64,000 nt of DNA from Bog-159 sp963785255 (GTDB lineage: Bacteria > Acidobacteriota > Terriglobia > Bryobacterales > Bryobacteraceae). The stretch spans positions 62,001 through 126,000 of the forward strand of contig CAWAUR010000013.1 of the NCBI GenBank assembly GCA_963785255.1. The letters run 5' to 3'. Numbering within the stretch: position 1 is the stretch's first letter; every line of letters begins with the position of its first letter. Below, piece by piece: positions 35,679 through 44,285 of the stretch. The position numbers and the translations under genes are program-made. The notes below the pieces were generated by a model. It was not told where the DNA came from. It ran no database searches and saw only the letters and a list, made by a program, of their open reading frames with translations.

Positions 35679-36440
35679 TCAGACGCGCGCCACGCGCCGC
35701 AAGGCCAGGTTCAGGGTATTCAACTGATGGGCCAATTTCTCTTCCTGCTGGGGCCGCCACGCCATGCGAAGCCTCTGGGGACATCGTTCTCCGCGCGGGT
35801 TCAACAGGGCGAGCCACGCGCCCAACGCCGCAAAGTTGAGGGCCTGTATCATGTAGGTGGCCATCCGTAGCGCCGCCATACCTCGCGTGCTGAGCAAAAA
35901 GAACGCCACCGTGGTGCCAAAGAAGTATATCGAGAACACCACGCTGTGGATAATGATGTTGCGGTTCAGCGTGATGGGATATCTGGTGAGGACCGCCACC
36001 ATGCTGAGCAGGAAAACCACCAGGCTGAAGTACACGGCGCGCTCGGCTACATAGTAAAACGACAGCAAATGGCCTTGCGCCGTGGCGTGGGAGGGAACCA
36101 GCAGGCTCGCGGCCGATCCCAGCATGGCGAGGGCGATGGCCGCCATGAGAGACCAGCGTCCCACGGTGTATAAGCCTTGGTAGTCTTTGAGAACGAGAGA
36201 GTACAACTCCAGCACCACCCAGGCGTTCAGAAACCATGCCACCGGTTCCGTCACGACGTAAAACCGGTAGTAAGCGGTGGATGTGGAACCGGCGAACGCG
36301 ACCGCCAGATTTTGCAGAGCGAAAAAGATCAGGAAAACGAAGAATGCCTGGTAGCGCCGATGTAAGCCGGAGAGGCATAACCGGGCACATAACAGCCCGG
36401 CGCCCAGCATGATCGCTGCATTTAGGATTTCCGCGTTCAA
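35679..36440 (-). CDS. Seven-helix membrane protein of unknown function
   Basis: The 253-residue protein has about seven hydrophobic segments, starting with LNAAIMLGAGLLCARLC and including FFVFLIFFALQNLAVAFAG and NIIIHSVVFSIYFFGTTVAF, with a basic C-terminal tail (RGERCPQRLRMAWRPQQEEK). Similar proteins are widespread in Acidobacteriota as hypothetical membrane proteins. ATG 36440 is clear. No function can be assigned. Confidence 0.75.
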   Translation of the reverse strand: MNAEILNAAIMLGAGLLCARLCLSGLHRRYQAFFVFLIFFALQNLAVAFAGSTSTAYYRFYVVTEPVAWFLNAWVVLELYSLVLKDYQGLYTVGRWSLMAAIALAMLGSAASLLVPSHATAQGHLLSFYYVAERAVYFSLVVFLLSMVAVLTRYPITLNRNIIIHSVVFSIYFFGTTVAFFLLSTRGMAALRMATYMIQALNFAALGAWLALLNPRGERCPQRLRMAWRPQQEEKLAHQLNTLNLALRRVARV

Positions 36441-36533
36441 GGATGATCGCTCCGCCCGGTCAGTCGAAATAATAACACTATCGTGCTTATCGGCAGAATT
36501 CGTAGACTAAAGCAATACTATCGCGGAAGTTTA

Positions 36534-37334
36534 CTACGTTTTCAACAGCGCGGGTAGATCGGCAGGCGTCACGCGCAGCCCGACATAGAACGCCCCGAAC
36601 AACGCGTAGACGGCGCTGACTTCGTCGAAGCGCATCTCGTAGATCAGTTTCTTGAAAACCAGGGGATCTTCGGCGAACAGGTCCACACCCCATTCCCAAT
36701 CGTCGAATCCGATGGACCCCGTGATGATCTGCTTCACGTCGTCGGCGTAGCGGCGGCCCACCATACCGTGTTCGTGCATTAAGCGCGCGCGTTCCGGCAT
36801 GGGAACCTGATACCAGTTTTGGGTCTCGCCGCGGCGGCGGTCCATCGGATAGAAACAGATGTACTTGCGGTCCGGAATCTCCGGCCACAGGCGGGAGGCC
36901 ATGGTCTGCCGCTGGCGCGCCAGTTGCGCCTCAATTTCCTGGTTCCACTCCGCGGAGTGCGGCTCGATATTGCGCTCGGCGAGACTCGTATACAGCTTCA
37001 ACGTGGAATCGTACAAGCCCAGTTCCACCACCGAGAGATAGGAGGTAGCCGGTTCCAAATATTCTGCCAGGCGCAGGCGGGTTAACGCGTGCTCGGCCTG
37101 GTGCAATTCCTCGAAGTTCTTCCGGAAATGCAGAAACATGAGGTCGCCCTTGTGACCCAAAAGCGAGTAGACGGCGCTTTGTGGCAGGGTCTTGAACGCG
37201 GTGGTGGCTTCACTAAGAACCGCGTCCTGTTGGGCGGGCGCCAGAGCTTTCCAGGCGGACCAGCGGAATCGCATCATCTGGTGCAGGACGCTGGATCCTT
37301 CCAGGGTCAGGGGAACGGCGGGCGCAGAGGTCAT
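36534..37334 (-). CDS. hemQ: Chlorite dismutase-family heme protein, likely coproheme decarboxylase
   Basis: HemQ/ChdC converts coproheme to heme b in the coproporphyrin-dependent pathway. The 266-residue protein has the family features: FYPMDRRRGETQNWYQVPM with the reactive Tyr, MHEHGMVGRRYADDV with the proximal heme His, and ITGSIGFDDWEWGVDLFAED. It lacks the distal Arg context typical of true chlorite dismutases, although I cannot fully exclude that. It stands alone, separated from hemH or hemE genes. Confidence 0.85.
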   Translation of the reverse strand: MTSAPAVPLTLEGSSVLHQMMRFRWSAWKALAPAQQDAVLSEATTAFKTLPQSAVYSLLGHKGDLMFLHFRKNFEELHQAEHALTRLRLAEYLEPATSYLSVVELGLYDSTLKLYTSLAERNIEPHSAEWNQEIEAQLARQRQTMASRLWPEIPDRKYICFYPMDRRRGETQNWYQVPMPERARLMHEHGMVGRRYADDVKQIITGSIGFDDWEWGVDLFAEDPLVFKKLIYEMRFDEVSAVYALFGAFYVGLRVTPADLPALLKT

Positions 37335-37791
37335 CGCCCTTCATTTTGGCACAGCCGCATGGTGTCCATGCGCCGGACCGCTCCCTGACCGTCGCGGCTC
37401 TGTGACGCGATCACGGCTCGGTACGTCGTGCGGCTGGCCGTTACCGAGCCGGGCCCAGAGGGCGCCCCGTAAGGGAGCGGATTTGGCCCACCGCGTGCTA
37501 AATCGCACGGCGAACCGATCCATTGAGATGCGTAAAGATCGTGAGTTAGAGGGGAAATGCCATGTTGAACCACTCCACCACCCTGAGCGATAACCCGCAC
37601 TTTCACCCACCGGGGGGCGTTGCGCCACCCATTTCGGAAGGCCTCCATCGGAAGCCGGCCACCAGCGCCGCTGGGGTACCTCAGCGCCGCGTTCCCCAGA
37701 AGCGTCTGTCCTGCAAAACCTGTTTGGGCCAATGCTGCATTGGCCGCTGCCGCTTCTGAGTGGGCAGGCACCCTGCCCGCGACTCGCCCTC
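37335..37791. other. Intergenic region with a palindromic element and no supported gene
   Basis: Holds the family-A element (37379-37480), a 65-codon open frame at 37562-37759 without a recognisable family, and GTGGGCAGGC-type hairpin sequence near 37760-37780. Nothing else is supported. Confidence 0.5.
37379..37480. repeat. Palindromic element, family A, copy 2
   Basis: Begins GCTCCCTGACCGTCGCGGCT and ends CCCCGTAAGGGAGCGG, with GGCCGTTACCGAGCC in the interior, matching copy 1 at 33717-33816 but with a longer, diverged middle. Confidence 0.8.
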
Positions 37792-38223
37792 TTAGCCGCG
37801 CAACCGCTTCACCAACACCTTCGTGGCCTCCCTGTGGCACTTCAAACAAAGCGTACGCATATTGGCTAGATCGCATTCGCCGCCGCCTTCCGCCACCGGC
37901 ACGATGTGGTCGGCATCCCACAAATGGCGCCGCCGTCCCCAATCCTCTTCGAATTGCCGGCGCGCCCGATAGTCGAGCTTGCGCTTGTCTTTGCGCATCG
38001 CTTCCGTATTCACGCCGCATTGCGCGCAAACACCGTGGTCGCGCAGGAACACCTGCTCGCGCAGATAGCCCGGATCGGTGCGCAGCTTCCATGCATGTAC
38101 GCACTCCGCCGAGCAGAAGGTGAAGCGTCCCTTGGGGATGGGGCGGTGGCACCAGCGGCAGCCCTCTTCGCGGCCGAACCGCCGTTTCACCCATCCGCCA
38201 GGCTGTTTACGGCGCGTGCTCAC
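37792..38223 (-). CDS. HNH endonuclease-type protein with zinc ribbons
   Basis: The 143-residue protein has two Cys pairs at the N-terminus (CRWCHR, then FCSAEC), a further pair CAQCGV, the HNH core DADHIVPVAEGGG and the closing LCLKCHRE. It matches stand-alone HNH nucleases of the McrA-like type, but without a recognition domain its target is unclear. GTG 38223 overlaps the TGA of pheT (GTGA), so it is translationally coupled to the tRNA synthetase operon. Confidence 0.85.
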   Translation of the reverse strand: MSTRRKQPGGWVKRRFGREEGCRWCHRPIPKGRFTFCSAECVHAWKLRTDPGYLREQVFLRDHGVCAQCGVNTEAMRKDKRKLDYRARRQFEEDWGRRRHLWDADHIVPVAEGGGECDLANMRTLCLKCHREATKVLVKRLRG

Positions 38224-40514
38224 AACCGCAGATCGTAACCCTGCGCGCGCATCCCTTCGATCAGGCGCGCGCGGACCGCGCCCACCTCTTCCGACGCTAG
38301 CGTGCGCTCCGCGGAACCGACCGTAACCCGGAACGATACGCTCTTGGCGCCTTCCGGGAGCGGCGGGCCCGCATATTGCCGCTGATATTCGATGGATTCG
38401 AGCAGCGGACCGGCCAGCGCAGCCAGTTTGCCGTGCAGATCGCCCACCAGTTCGCGGTCGCCCGCTACCACCGAAAGATCGAATCCGCTCGAAGGATAGC
38501 GCCGGATGGGCGTGTATTGGACATGGCGGGACTGGGCGGCGGCCTGCACTGCGGTCAAGTCCACATCGAGCATGGCGGTGCGCCCTTCCGCCAGCGACGG
38601 ATGCAATTCGAACAAGCGCCCCATCGCCGCGCCTTCCCAATAAATCTCCGCCGCGCGTGCCGGATGCTCGTACGTCCTCGCGGCACAGGGACGCGCCTCC
38701 GCACCAGGCATCAGGCATTCGGCCATCCGTTTCATCTCAAAAAGTCCCGCCGCGCCATCGCCGTCTTTGCTATAAATGGCCGCCGCCAGATGCGGGATCT
38801 CACGTGGCAATCCGGGCGTCTGCTTGTGGATCTCGCGCCCGATCTCAAACAGCCGGAAAGCATCGAACCGTTTGGCGTTCTCGAGCACATTGCCGCGCAA
38901 TTCCGGCAGCAGGGACATGCGCAGCAACGACTGATTGGGCGCGATCGGATTAGCCACCATGACGTGCTCTTCCGGTTGCATGCCGAAGGCGCGCGCATCG
39001 GCTTCCGCCACGAACGAGTAGTTGTAGACTTCCGTGAAGCCTTCATCCTGAAAGATCGCGCGCACGCGGCGATGAAAAGCGCGCTCCGGGTTGGCGGGCG
39101 GCACGGAAGTGAGCACGGCGGGCGGCCGCGGCATGATCGAATCGTACCCGATCATGCGCCCGACCTCTTCCACCAGATCGTCCTTCACCGAGATATCCTT
39201 CGTCGCGCGCCAGGATGGCACGGTTACCGAGAACACACCCGGTGCAGCCTGGGACACGCCGAACGCCAGCCGCTGCAGAATGTCGCGCACCTCATCGGGG
39301 CCCACATTTTTGCCCAGCTTGCGCACCAGCCAATCCATGGGCAGAAGGATCGGTGGCGGCGGCGCGAGAGGACGGTCCCGGTCCGCCAGCCCGCCCACCA
39401 GGCGAATGCCCGGCGAGAGTTCCCGCAGCAGCTCGACGGCGCGCGCCAGCCCACGCACGGTGTTCGCCGGATCTTGCGATTTCTCGAACCGCATCGAGGC
39501 GTCCGTGCGCAGCTTCAGCGCGGCGGAAGTGCGCCGTACGCTGGCGGCATTGAAGCATGCGCTTTCGAGCACGATGCGCGTGGTGCCGTCGACAATCGCG
39601 CTATCCATCCCGCCGATAACGCCCGCCAGCGCCACGGGACCTTTCGCGTCGGCGATCACCAGATTCGCCGGGCCCAGCTCGTATTCCTCTTCATTCAACG
39701 CCAGCAGCGATTCGCCCGCCCGCGCCCGCCGGATGAAAATCGTGTTGCCATGCAACAGGTCGCGATCGAAGGCGTGCATGGGCTGCGCCAGTTCGGACAT
39801 GATGTAGTTCGTCATGTCTACCACGTTATTGATGGGATTCAGCCCGATGGCCGTGAGCCGGTATTGCAGCCAAACGGGCGAAGGCCGCACCGTAACGTTC
39901 TCGAACACCAGCGCGCTGTATCGCGGGCATAGATCGAAGTTTTCGATCTCGACCTCGATAGGCGCGGGACCCGCTGGAACCAGCGACGCCTCCACCGGGT
40001 CGCGCAACGGCTTGCGCAAAATGGCCGCCACTTCGCGCGCCATCCCGTAATGTCCCCATAAGTCCGGCCGGTGCGTGATGGACTTGTTATCGATCTCGAT
40101 GATGCTATCGGGCGCGCAGCCCTCGAGCGCACCAGTTTCGAGGATGCCCGCCGCATCGCGGTTCACGCTCAGTTCCGCGCCGCTAGCCAGCATGCCGTCG
40201 CTTTCTACGCCGTGAATCTCTTTCTTTCCGACCGGCACATAGACTGTGGACATGCCCGCACGGCAGTTGGGCGCGCCGCAAACTACGGTCTTCTCGCCGT
40301 ACGCCGCAGTCTCGACTACCGCCTTCACGTTGTGCCCGCCGGCGATCGGTTCGACTGAAACCACGCGCGCCGCGCACGCTCCGGCGAGCCATCCGCCGGC
40401 CTCTTCGATGCCTTCGCACTCCGCCGTGCGCATGGTGATGAGCCGCTCCAGTTGACGGGCCGGCGCATCTAACTCGGGAACGTAATCTCGAATCCAGTTA
40501 TATGAGAACTTCAT
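38220..40514 (-). CDS. pheT: Phenylalanine--tRNA ligase beta subunit
   Basis: The 764-residue beta subunit starts MKFSYNWIRDYVPELD. It carries the EMAP-like tRNA-binding domain (about residues 40-150, VVCGAPNCRAGM), the B3/B4 editing region, B5 (PPPILLPMDWLVRKLG), the catalytic-like core (VTVPSWRATKDISVKDDLVE) and the C-terminal anticodon-binding FDX-ACB domain (IRRYPSSGFDLSV). Its ATG overlaps the pheS stop as ATGA. Normal length. Confidence 0.96.
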   Translation of the reverse strand: MKFSYNWIRDYVPELDAPARQLERLITMRTAECEGIEEAGGWLAGACAARVVSVEPIAGGHNVKAVVETAAYGEKTVVCGAPNCRAGMSTVYVPVGKKEIHGVESDGMLASGAELSVNRDAAGILETGALEGCAPDSIIEIDNKSITHRPDLWGHYGMAREVAAILRKPLRDPVEASLVPAGPAPIEVEIENFDLCPRYSALVFENVTVRPSPVWLQYRLTAIGLNPINNVVDMTNYIMSELAQPMHAFDRDLLHGNTIFIRRARAGESLLALNEEEYELGPANLVIADAKGPVALAGVIGGMDSAIVDGTTRIVLESACFNAASVRRTSAALKLRTDASMRFEKSQDPANTVRGLARAVELLRELSPGIRLVGGLADRDRPLAPPPPILLPMDWLVRKLGKNVGPDEVRDILQRLAFGVSQAAPGVFSVTVPSWRATKDISVKDDLVEEVGRMIGYDSIMPRPPAVLTSVPPANPERAFHRRVRAIFQDEGFTEVYNYSFVAEADARAFGMQPEEHVMVANPIAPNQSLLRMSLLPELRGNVLENAKRFDAFRLFEIGREIHKQTPGLPREIPHLAAAIYSKDGDGAAGLFEMKRMAECLMPGAEARPCAARTYEHPARAAEIYWEGAAMGRLFELHPSLAEGRTAMLDVDLTAVQAAAQSRHVQYTPIRRYPSSGFDLSVVAGDRELVGDLHGKLAALAGPLLESIEYQRQYAGPPLPEGAKSVSFRVTVGSAERTLASEEVGAVRARLIEGMRAQGYDLRL

Positions 40515-41536
40515 CGGAATTGCTGTAGAAAACGCAGATCGCCGCCCTGCAGCAGCCGTATATCGTCGATGGCGTAGCGCATCATCACCAGCCGCGTAAG
40601 CCCCAATCCAAAGGCGAAACCGTTCCACTCCTCCGGATCGATGCCGCTCATGCGCAGCACGTTGGGATTCACCAGCCCGCACGGCAGCAGTTCCACCCAC
40701 CCGCTCTGCTTGCACACCGGACAACCGGGGCCGCCGCAGATGAGGCATTGGATATCCAGCTCGAAGCCCGGCTCCACGAACGGGAAGTAACCCGGCCGCA
40801 GCCGCACGGTCACTTCGCGCTTAAAGATGGCGCTCAGCAGCGTCTTCATGAAATAGATCAGGTGCGCGACTGAAACATCGCGATCCACCATCATGCCTTC
40901 AAGCTGATAAAACGTGTGCTCGTGGGAGGCATCCACGTTCTCATTGCGGAAGGCGCGGCCCGGCGCGATCATGCGCAGCGGCGGACCCAGGCGCTCCATG
41001 CCGCGCACCTGCACCGGCGACGTATGCGTGCGCAGCAAGTTGCCGTCGGTGAGCCAGAACGTATCCTGCATGTCGCGCGCGGGATGATCCGCGGGAATAT
41101 TTAGCGCGTCGAAGTTATGATATTCGTCCTCCACCTCCGGACCGTCCAGCACGGCGAAACCCATGGAGACGAACAGGTCTTCGATTTCGGATTGAATCTG
41201 CGTGATGGGATGCAGATGGCCCATGCGCGGCCCGCTCGCGGGCAGCGTGATATCAAGCCACTCGGCGTTCAGCCGTCGCGCGAGGGCCTCGGCATCGAAC
41301 TGCCGCGCGCGGGCTTCGATCGCCGATTCGATGTTCTGCTTGGCGGCGTTCAACAGCTTGCCGACGCGCGCGCGATCTTCAGGCGCCAGCTTGCCCATCT
41401 CCTTACTCACCTGTGTGAGCGACCCTTTGCGGCCGAGCACTTCGACGCGCACCTGCTCCAGATCTTCGGGCGAGCTGGCGGCTTGGATGCGCGCCAACGC
41501 CGCCGAATCGAGCTCTACTAGTTGTTCTTCAACCAT
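40511..41536 (-). CDS. pheS: Phenylalanine--tRNA ligase alpha subunit
   Basis: The 341-residue catalytic subunit has the N-terminal coiled coil (LEQVRVEVLGRKGSLTQ), motif 2 (FRNENVDASHEHTFYQLEG) and motif 3 (GFAFGLGLTRLVMMRY). It includes a cysteine cluster CLICGGPGCPVCKQSG, as in the Thermus-type enzymes, probably binding zinc. First gene of pheS-pheT-HNH, each overlapping the next by four bases. Confidence 0.96.
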   Translation of the reverse strand: MVEEQLVELDSAALARIQAASSPEDLEQVRVEVLGRKGSLTQVSKEMGKLAPEDRARVGKLLNAAKQNIESAIEARARQFDAEALARRLNAEWLDITLPASGPRMGHLHPITQIQSEIEDLFVSMGFAVLDGPEVEDEYHNFDALNIPADHPARDMQDTFWLTDGNLLRTHTSPVQVRGMERLGPPLRMIAPGRAFRNENVDASHEHTFYQLEGMMVDRDVSVAHLIYFMKTLLSAIFKREVTVRLRPGYFPFVEPGFELDIQCLICGGPGCPVCKQSGWVELLPCGLVNPNVLRMSGIDPEEWNGFAFGLGLTRLVMMRYAIDDIRLLQGGDLRFLQQFR

Positions 41537-41577
41537 CGCCGAGCTTTTATTCTAACTGTCTTACGTGTTGCTTTGTG

Positions 41578-41690
41578 TTATCGGCGTTCATCGGCGTTCA
41601 TCGGCGGCCATTTAGGTTTTTTGCTTTCTACAGGGCATGAAAAACCCAAAAACGTATTGGCCGCCGATGAACGCCGATGAACGCCGATAA
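41578..41690. repeat. Large perfect inverted repeat with 33-bp arms
   Basis: Arms 41578-41610 and 41658-41690 are exact reverse complements, built of the short unit CGGCGTTCATCGG repeated twice, around a 47-base loop. The element lies between pheS and the J-like gene. It could make a long hairpin. Related CGGCGTTCATCGGCG sequence is common in acidobacterial intergenic DNA. Confidence 0.9.
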
Positions 41691-41692
41691 GA

Positions 41693-41992
41693 CTATCGGA
41701 ACCCGTACCGGCTCTTGAAATATTCGTACGCCTCATCAATTTCTTTGGCACGCGCGTCAGGTTCGCCTTCGGGCCCGACGGTTTGTCGATACTGCCGTTG
41801 CGCGGTGAACTGCCGGTAAGCCGCCTGGATTTCAAACTCGCTGGCGCGCGCCGGGACGCCCAGCACTTCGCGATAGCGGCGCTCCTCGGGCGTCTGCTTC
41901 GGACGCGAGAATGCGCGCATAATCGCGGCCACCACCGCGTAGCCGCCCACGAAGCAGACGATCACGAATAGTACGGTGGCTGTCGTATTCAT
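41693..41992 (-). CDS. Membrane-anchored protein with a J-like domain lacking HPD
   Basis: The 99-residue product has one N-terminal membrane helix (VLFVIVCFVGGYAVVAAIM) and then a J-domain-like region: YREVLGVPARASEFEIQAAY, then after a loop AKEIDEAYEYFKSRYG. J-domains normally have His-Pro-Asp between these helices to activate DnaK; here the position reads RQYRQTVG. It probably cannot stimulate DnaK. Its ATG overlaps the stop of the preceding gene (ATGA), forming a three-gene operon. Confidence 0.75.
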   Translation of the reverse strand: MNTTATVLFVIVCFVGGYAVVAAIMRAFSRPKQTPEERRYREVLGVPARASEFEIQAAYRQFTAQRQYRQTVGPEGEPDARAKEIDEAYEYFKSRYGFR

Positions 41993-43098
41993 CGCTCCTC
42001 CCGCGCCGCTCCGGCGGAGAACAGCGGCCTCAATCGAATCACGCAGTCGGCGCATTCACCTTCGGGGACCGTATATTGCACGCGGCAGACGGGACAATAG
42101 CTGAGGCAATTCTGGTCGGCGCAATCCGGCGGCCGCAACAAAGCCGCAGCATCGATCTGCATTCCCTTCAGAAACTCGATGAGTGCCGACTGAGTCCGCG
42201 CCACGTACGGCTTGATCTCCATTTCCGTCCGCACATCGCCGCGGCCCGCGCCTGCCATCTCGTCCAACTCGCCAAACTGCCGGAGCGCCGCACGTTCCAC
42301 CTCCCGCCGGCCACAGAGAACGCTAGTTACGGCAACTGTTTCGTATCGCGCCAACAGATGCAGTGAGAAACGGTCGAGACAGCGGACCACCGCGATGGGA
42401 TACAACGCCAGGTGCAGCAGGGTTCCCCACCTTTCCAATCTCGCCTGCAACGGCTCATATTCGCGCAACAGACCGGCGTAGAGAACCGCGGCCCAGATGG
42501 AAATCGAGAGCGCCAGAGCCGCGGCCGCCAACACCGCAATTCCCAAGCCGGCGAGCAGTATGACAGCGGGAAAGAAGACGAACAAGATCAGCGCCATCGC
42601 GATGGATAGGCGGCGAACGGTTTGAGTCGCGCTCCGGAAACGTTGTAAGTCACGGCGAATTGCGTCGCAGTCTAATGCGGATTGTAGGTTTTTAGTCACC
42701 CATTTGTCGCGGTCCTGCGGCGCCAACTTGCGCCAGGTACTCAGGCGCTGGAGAAAGATAGCCTTTTCCGCGGCGGACGCGAATTCGACGCGCGTGTCGC
42801 CTAATTCCTCGAAGCTGCAAAATCGCCAATCCGTCTTTCCTTGCGGAGGAAGCAGGATGCCCGAAGCCGTCAGACAGGCGGGCGGCGGTCCGCAAACGAA
42901 CGAAGCCATGTCGGGGCGGAGCGGATTCGACAGCGCCCATCCCCAACTTCCGTTGCCCGCCAGCAGACGGGTAGATGCGCCCTTGTATTGCCCGCGCAAA
43001 CCAGCCTGAAAAACCGTGGCATCCGCCCGGACCTTCACGACGCACTCGATCAGGTAGAGCACCAGCAGCGCAGTGAGAAACTCGGGAGCGCCGATCAT
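41989..43098 (-). CDS. Membrane protein with C-terminal cysteine-rich motif, unknown function
   Basis: The 369-residue protein has an N-terminal helix (MIGAPEFLTALLVLYLIEC), a central pair of long hydrophobic helices (IAMALILFVFFPAVILLAGL, then GIAVLAAAALALSISIW), and near the C-terminus CADQNCLSYCPVCRVQY and CADC, which could bind a metal. A phrase ATVFQAGLRGQYKGASTRLL suggests a soluble domain. ATG 43098 overlaps the stop of the DUF2167 gene, and its own stop overlaps the next start. Not recognised. Confidence 0.75.
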   Translation of the reverse strand: MIGAPEFLTALLVLYLIECVVKVRADATVFQAGLRGQYKGASTRLLAGNGSWGWALSNPLRPDMASFVCGPPPACLTASGILLPPQGKTDWRFCSFEELGDTRVEFASAAEKAIFLQRLSTWRKLAPQDRDKWVTKNLQSALDCDAIRRDLQRFRSATQTVRRLSIAMALILFVFFPAVILLAGLGIAVLAAAALALSISIWAAVLYAGLLREYEPLQARLERWGTLLHLALYPIAVVRCLDRFSLHLLARYETVAVTSVLCGRREVERAALRQFGELDEMAGAGRGDVRTEMEIKPYVARTQSALIEFLKGMQIDAAALLRPPDCADQNCLSYCPVCRVQYTVPEGECADCVIRLRPLFSAGAAREER

Positions 43099-44003
43099 GG
43101 CTGCTGCTGCGCGGGATCGGGATCCGGGCCGGGCACGGGATCCGGAGTCTTCTTCCCGCGCGTGAAGAGCCGCTTCAGCGCGGCGCCCAATCCTGCGAGC
43201 GCGGCCACCACCAGCTTCCACCCGACCAGCAGCAGTTTCCATAAATATTTGAACAAGCCTACCTTGGTCGCCACCGCCGCCGCACCACCCACCACCAGCG
43301 CGGTCAACCCATATTCGGCGACCTTATCGCCCTTCACGAAAGCCTTGTAATTGTTTTGCGGCGTGTATTGGAAGCCTCCCATCACCTGCCGGAACCCTGC
43401 CAGGTCCGTGTCGAGTTGGTCGACCTCGCTTACCAATCCTACGCTCATCACACCGCGGCGCCCCAGGTAGCGAGTGTTGTAATTGGCAAACGTCTTTCCC
43501 TTACTGTCTTCCGCGCGCGTCGACCATTCCAGGTGGTGAGTGACTTCATTGTAATGCGGCGGCTGGATCCAACCAAGCACCGTGATGGAATCCCAACCGT
43601 TCTGGCGGCGCACCTGGTTGGCGCGGTCGGTGTTGGTCTTGATCGACGACAGCATGGCGCCGGCATCCAGCGATTTTTTCTCGTCGTCCTTCACATAGCC
43701 CACATCCTCAAATTCGAAAACGACAAACCAAGTAAGATCCTTCGGCAGAAGCACGCCGACTTCTTTGCCCGAGGGAATGTTCTGCGTCAGTTCGAGGAAA
43801 GTCTTCGCGCCAGCCGCGCCCGAGAACCGGTAGCCGGCCGGAATCTCCATCTGCGCCTGGTCGCCAATGTGAGCCACGCCGGGACCGAACTGCCAGTCGA
43901 TCTTCGGGCCTGGATTTGCTTGCGGGGCGGAGGGTTGCGCCCCTGACATAATGAGCGGCAACCCGAATATAAGGAGCGCCACGTTAGCGTGCGGTCTTCT
44001 CAT
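43095..44003 (-). CDS. DUF2167-family membrane-anchored protein
   Basis: The 302-residue protein has a signal peptide (VALLIFGLPLIMSGA), then the DUF2167 domain (KIDWQFGPGVAHIGDQAQM, IPSGKEVGVLLPKD, TVLGWIQPPHYNEVTHHLEW, and GVMSVGLVSEVDQLD). It ends in one or two membrane helices and a Pro/Asp-rich tail. DUF2167 proteins are known from stress-associated gene clusters, but function is not established. It is first in a three-gene operon with all overlaps of four bases. Confidence 0.88.
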   Translation of the reverse strand: MRRPHANVALLIFGLPLIMSGAQPSAPQANPGPKIDWQFGPGVAHIGDQAQMEIPAGYRFSGAAGAKTFLELTQNIPSGKEVGVLLPKDLTWFVVFEFEDVGYVKDDEKKSLDAGAMLSSIKTNTDRANQVRRQNGWDSITVLGWIQPPHYNEVTHHLEWSTRAEDSKGKTFANYNTRYLGRRGVMSVGLVSEVDQLDTDLAGFRQVMGGFQYTPQNNYKAFVKGDKVAEYGLTALVVGGAAAVATKVGLFKYLWKLLLVGWKLVVAALAGLGAALKRLFTRGKKTPDPVPGPDPDPAQQQP

Positions 44004-44128
44004 AGCTTCAGTCCTTCGGCGGGCTTACCCCGTTCCTAATTAGGGTTAGTGTACATCTTAGTCTGGGTGGGGTCAATGCAGAATTCAGCCGATGTCATGC
44101 CAGCGCTGGGCGAGGCTGCGGCGGCTGA

Positions 44129-44285
44129 TCAGCGCGGCAGCGCGAGACGAAATACGATCCCGTCATCGAATGGTCCGCCGCTGACCGTCGTGCCGTAAAG
44201 AACACCGGTGCTGCCGAAGATCAGGTGCGGGCTCGAGTGCGGCGTGACAGAGACGTTCGATCTCGCGCCAGCGGTCAGGATCCAC
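44129..44285 (-). pseudogene. Fusion remnant: start of a Ser/Thr kinase joined to the tail of a GloVer protein
   Basis: From GTG 44285 the first 18 codons read VDPDRWREIERLCHAALE, nearly the same as the start of the kinase gene at 51341. In another frame the sequence continues HLIFGSTGVLYGTTVSGGPF, then DDGIVFRLALPR and stop, the tail of a GloVer-repeat protein. A deletion therefore removed most of a kinase gene and most of a GloVer gene. Sigma factor gene 44275-44850 overlaps it, as in the intact locus. Confidence 0.8.

Noticed and set aside
37562..37759. Open frame of 65 codons on plus, with a Cys-rich end
   Set aside because: GAGGGG lies just before the ATG, but the product has no family signature, is rich in Pro, and the stretch lies in a repeat-laden intergenic region.
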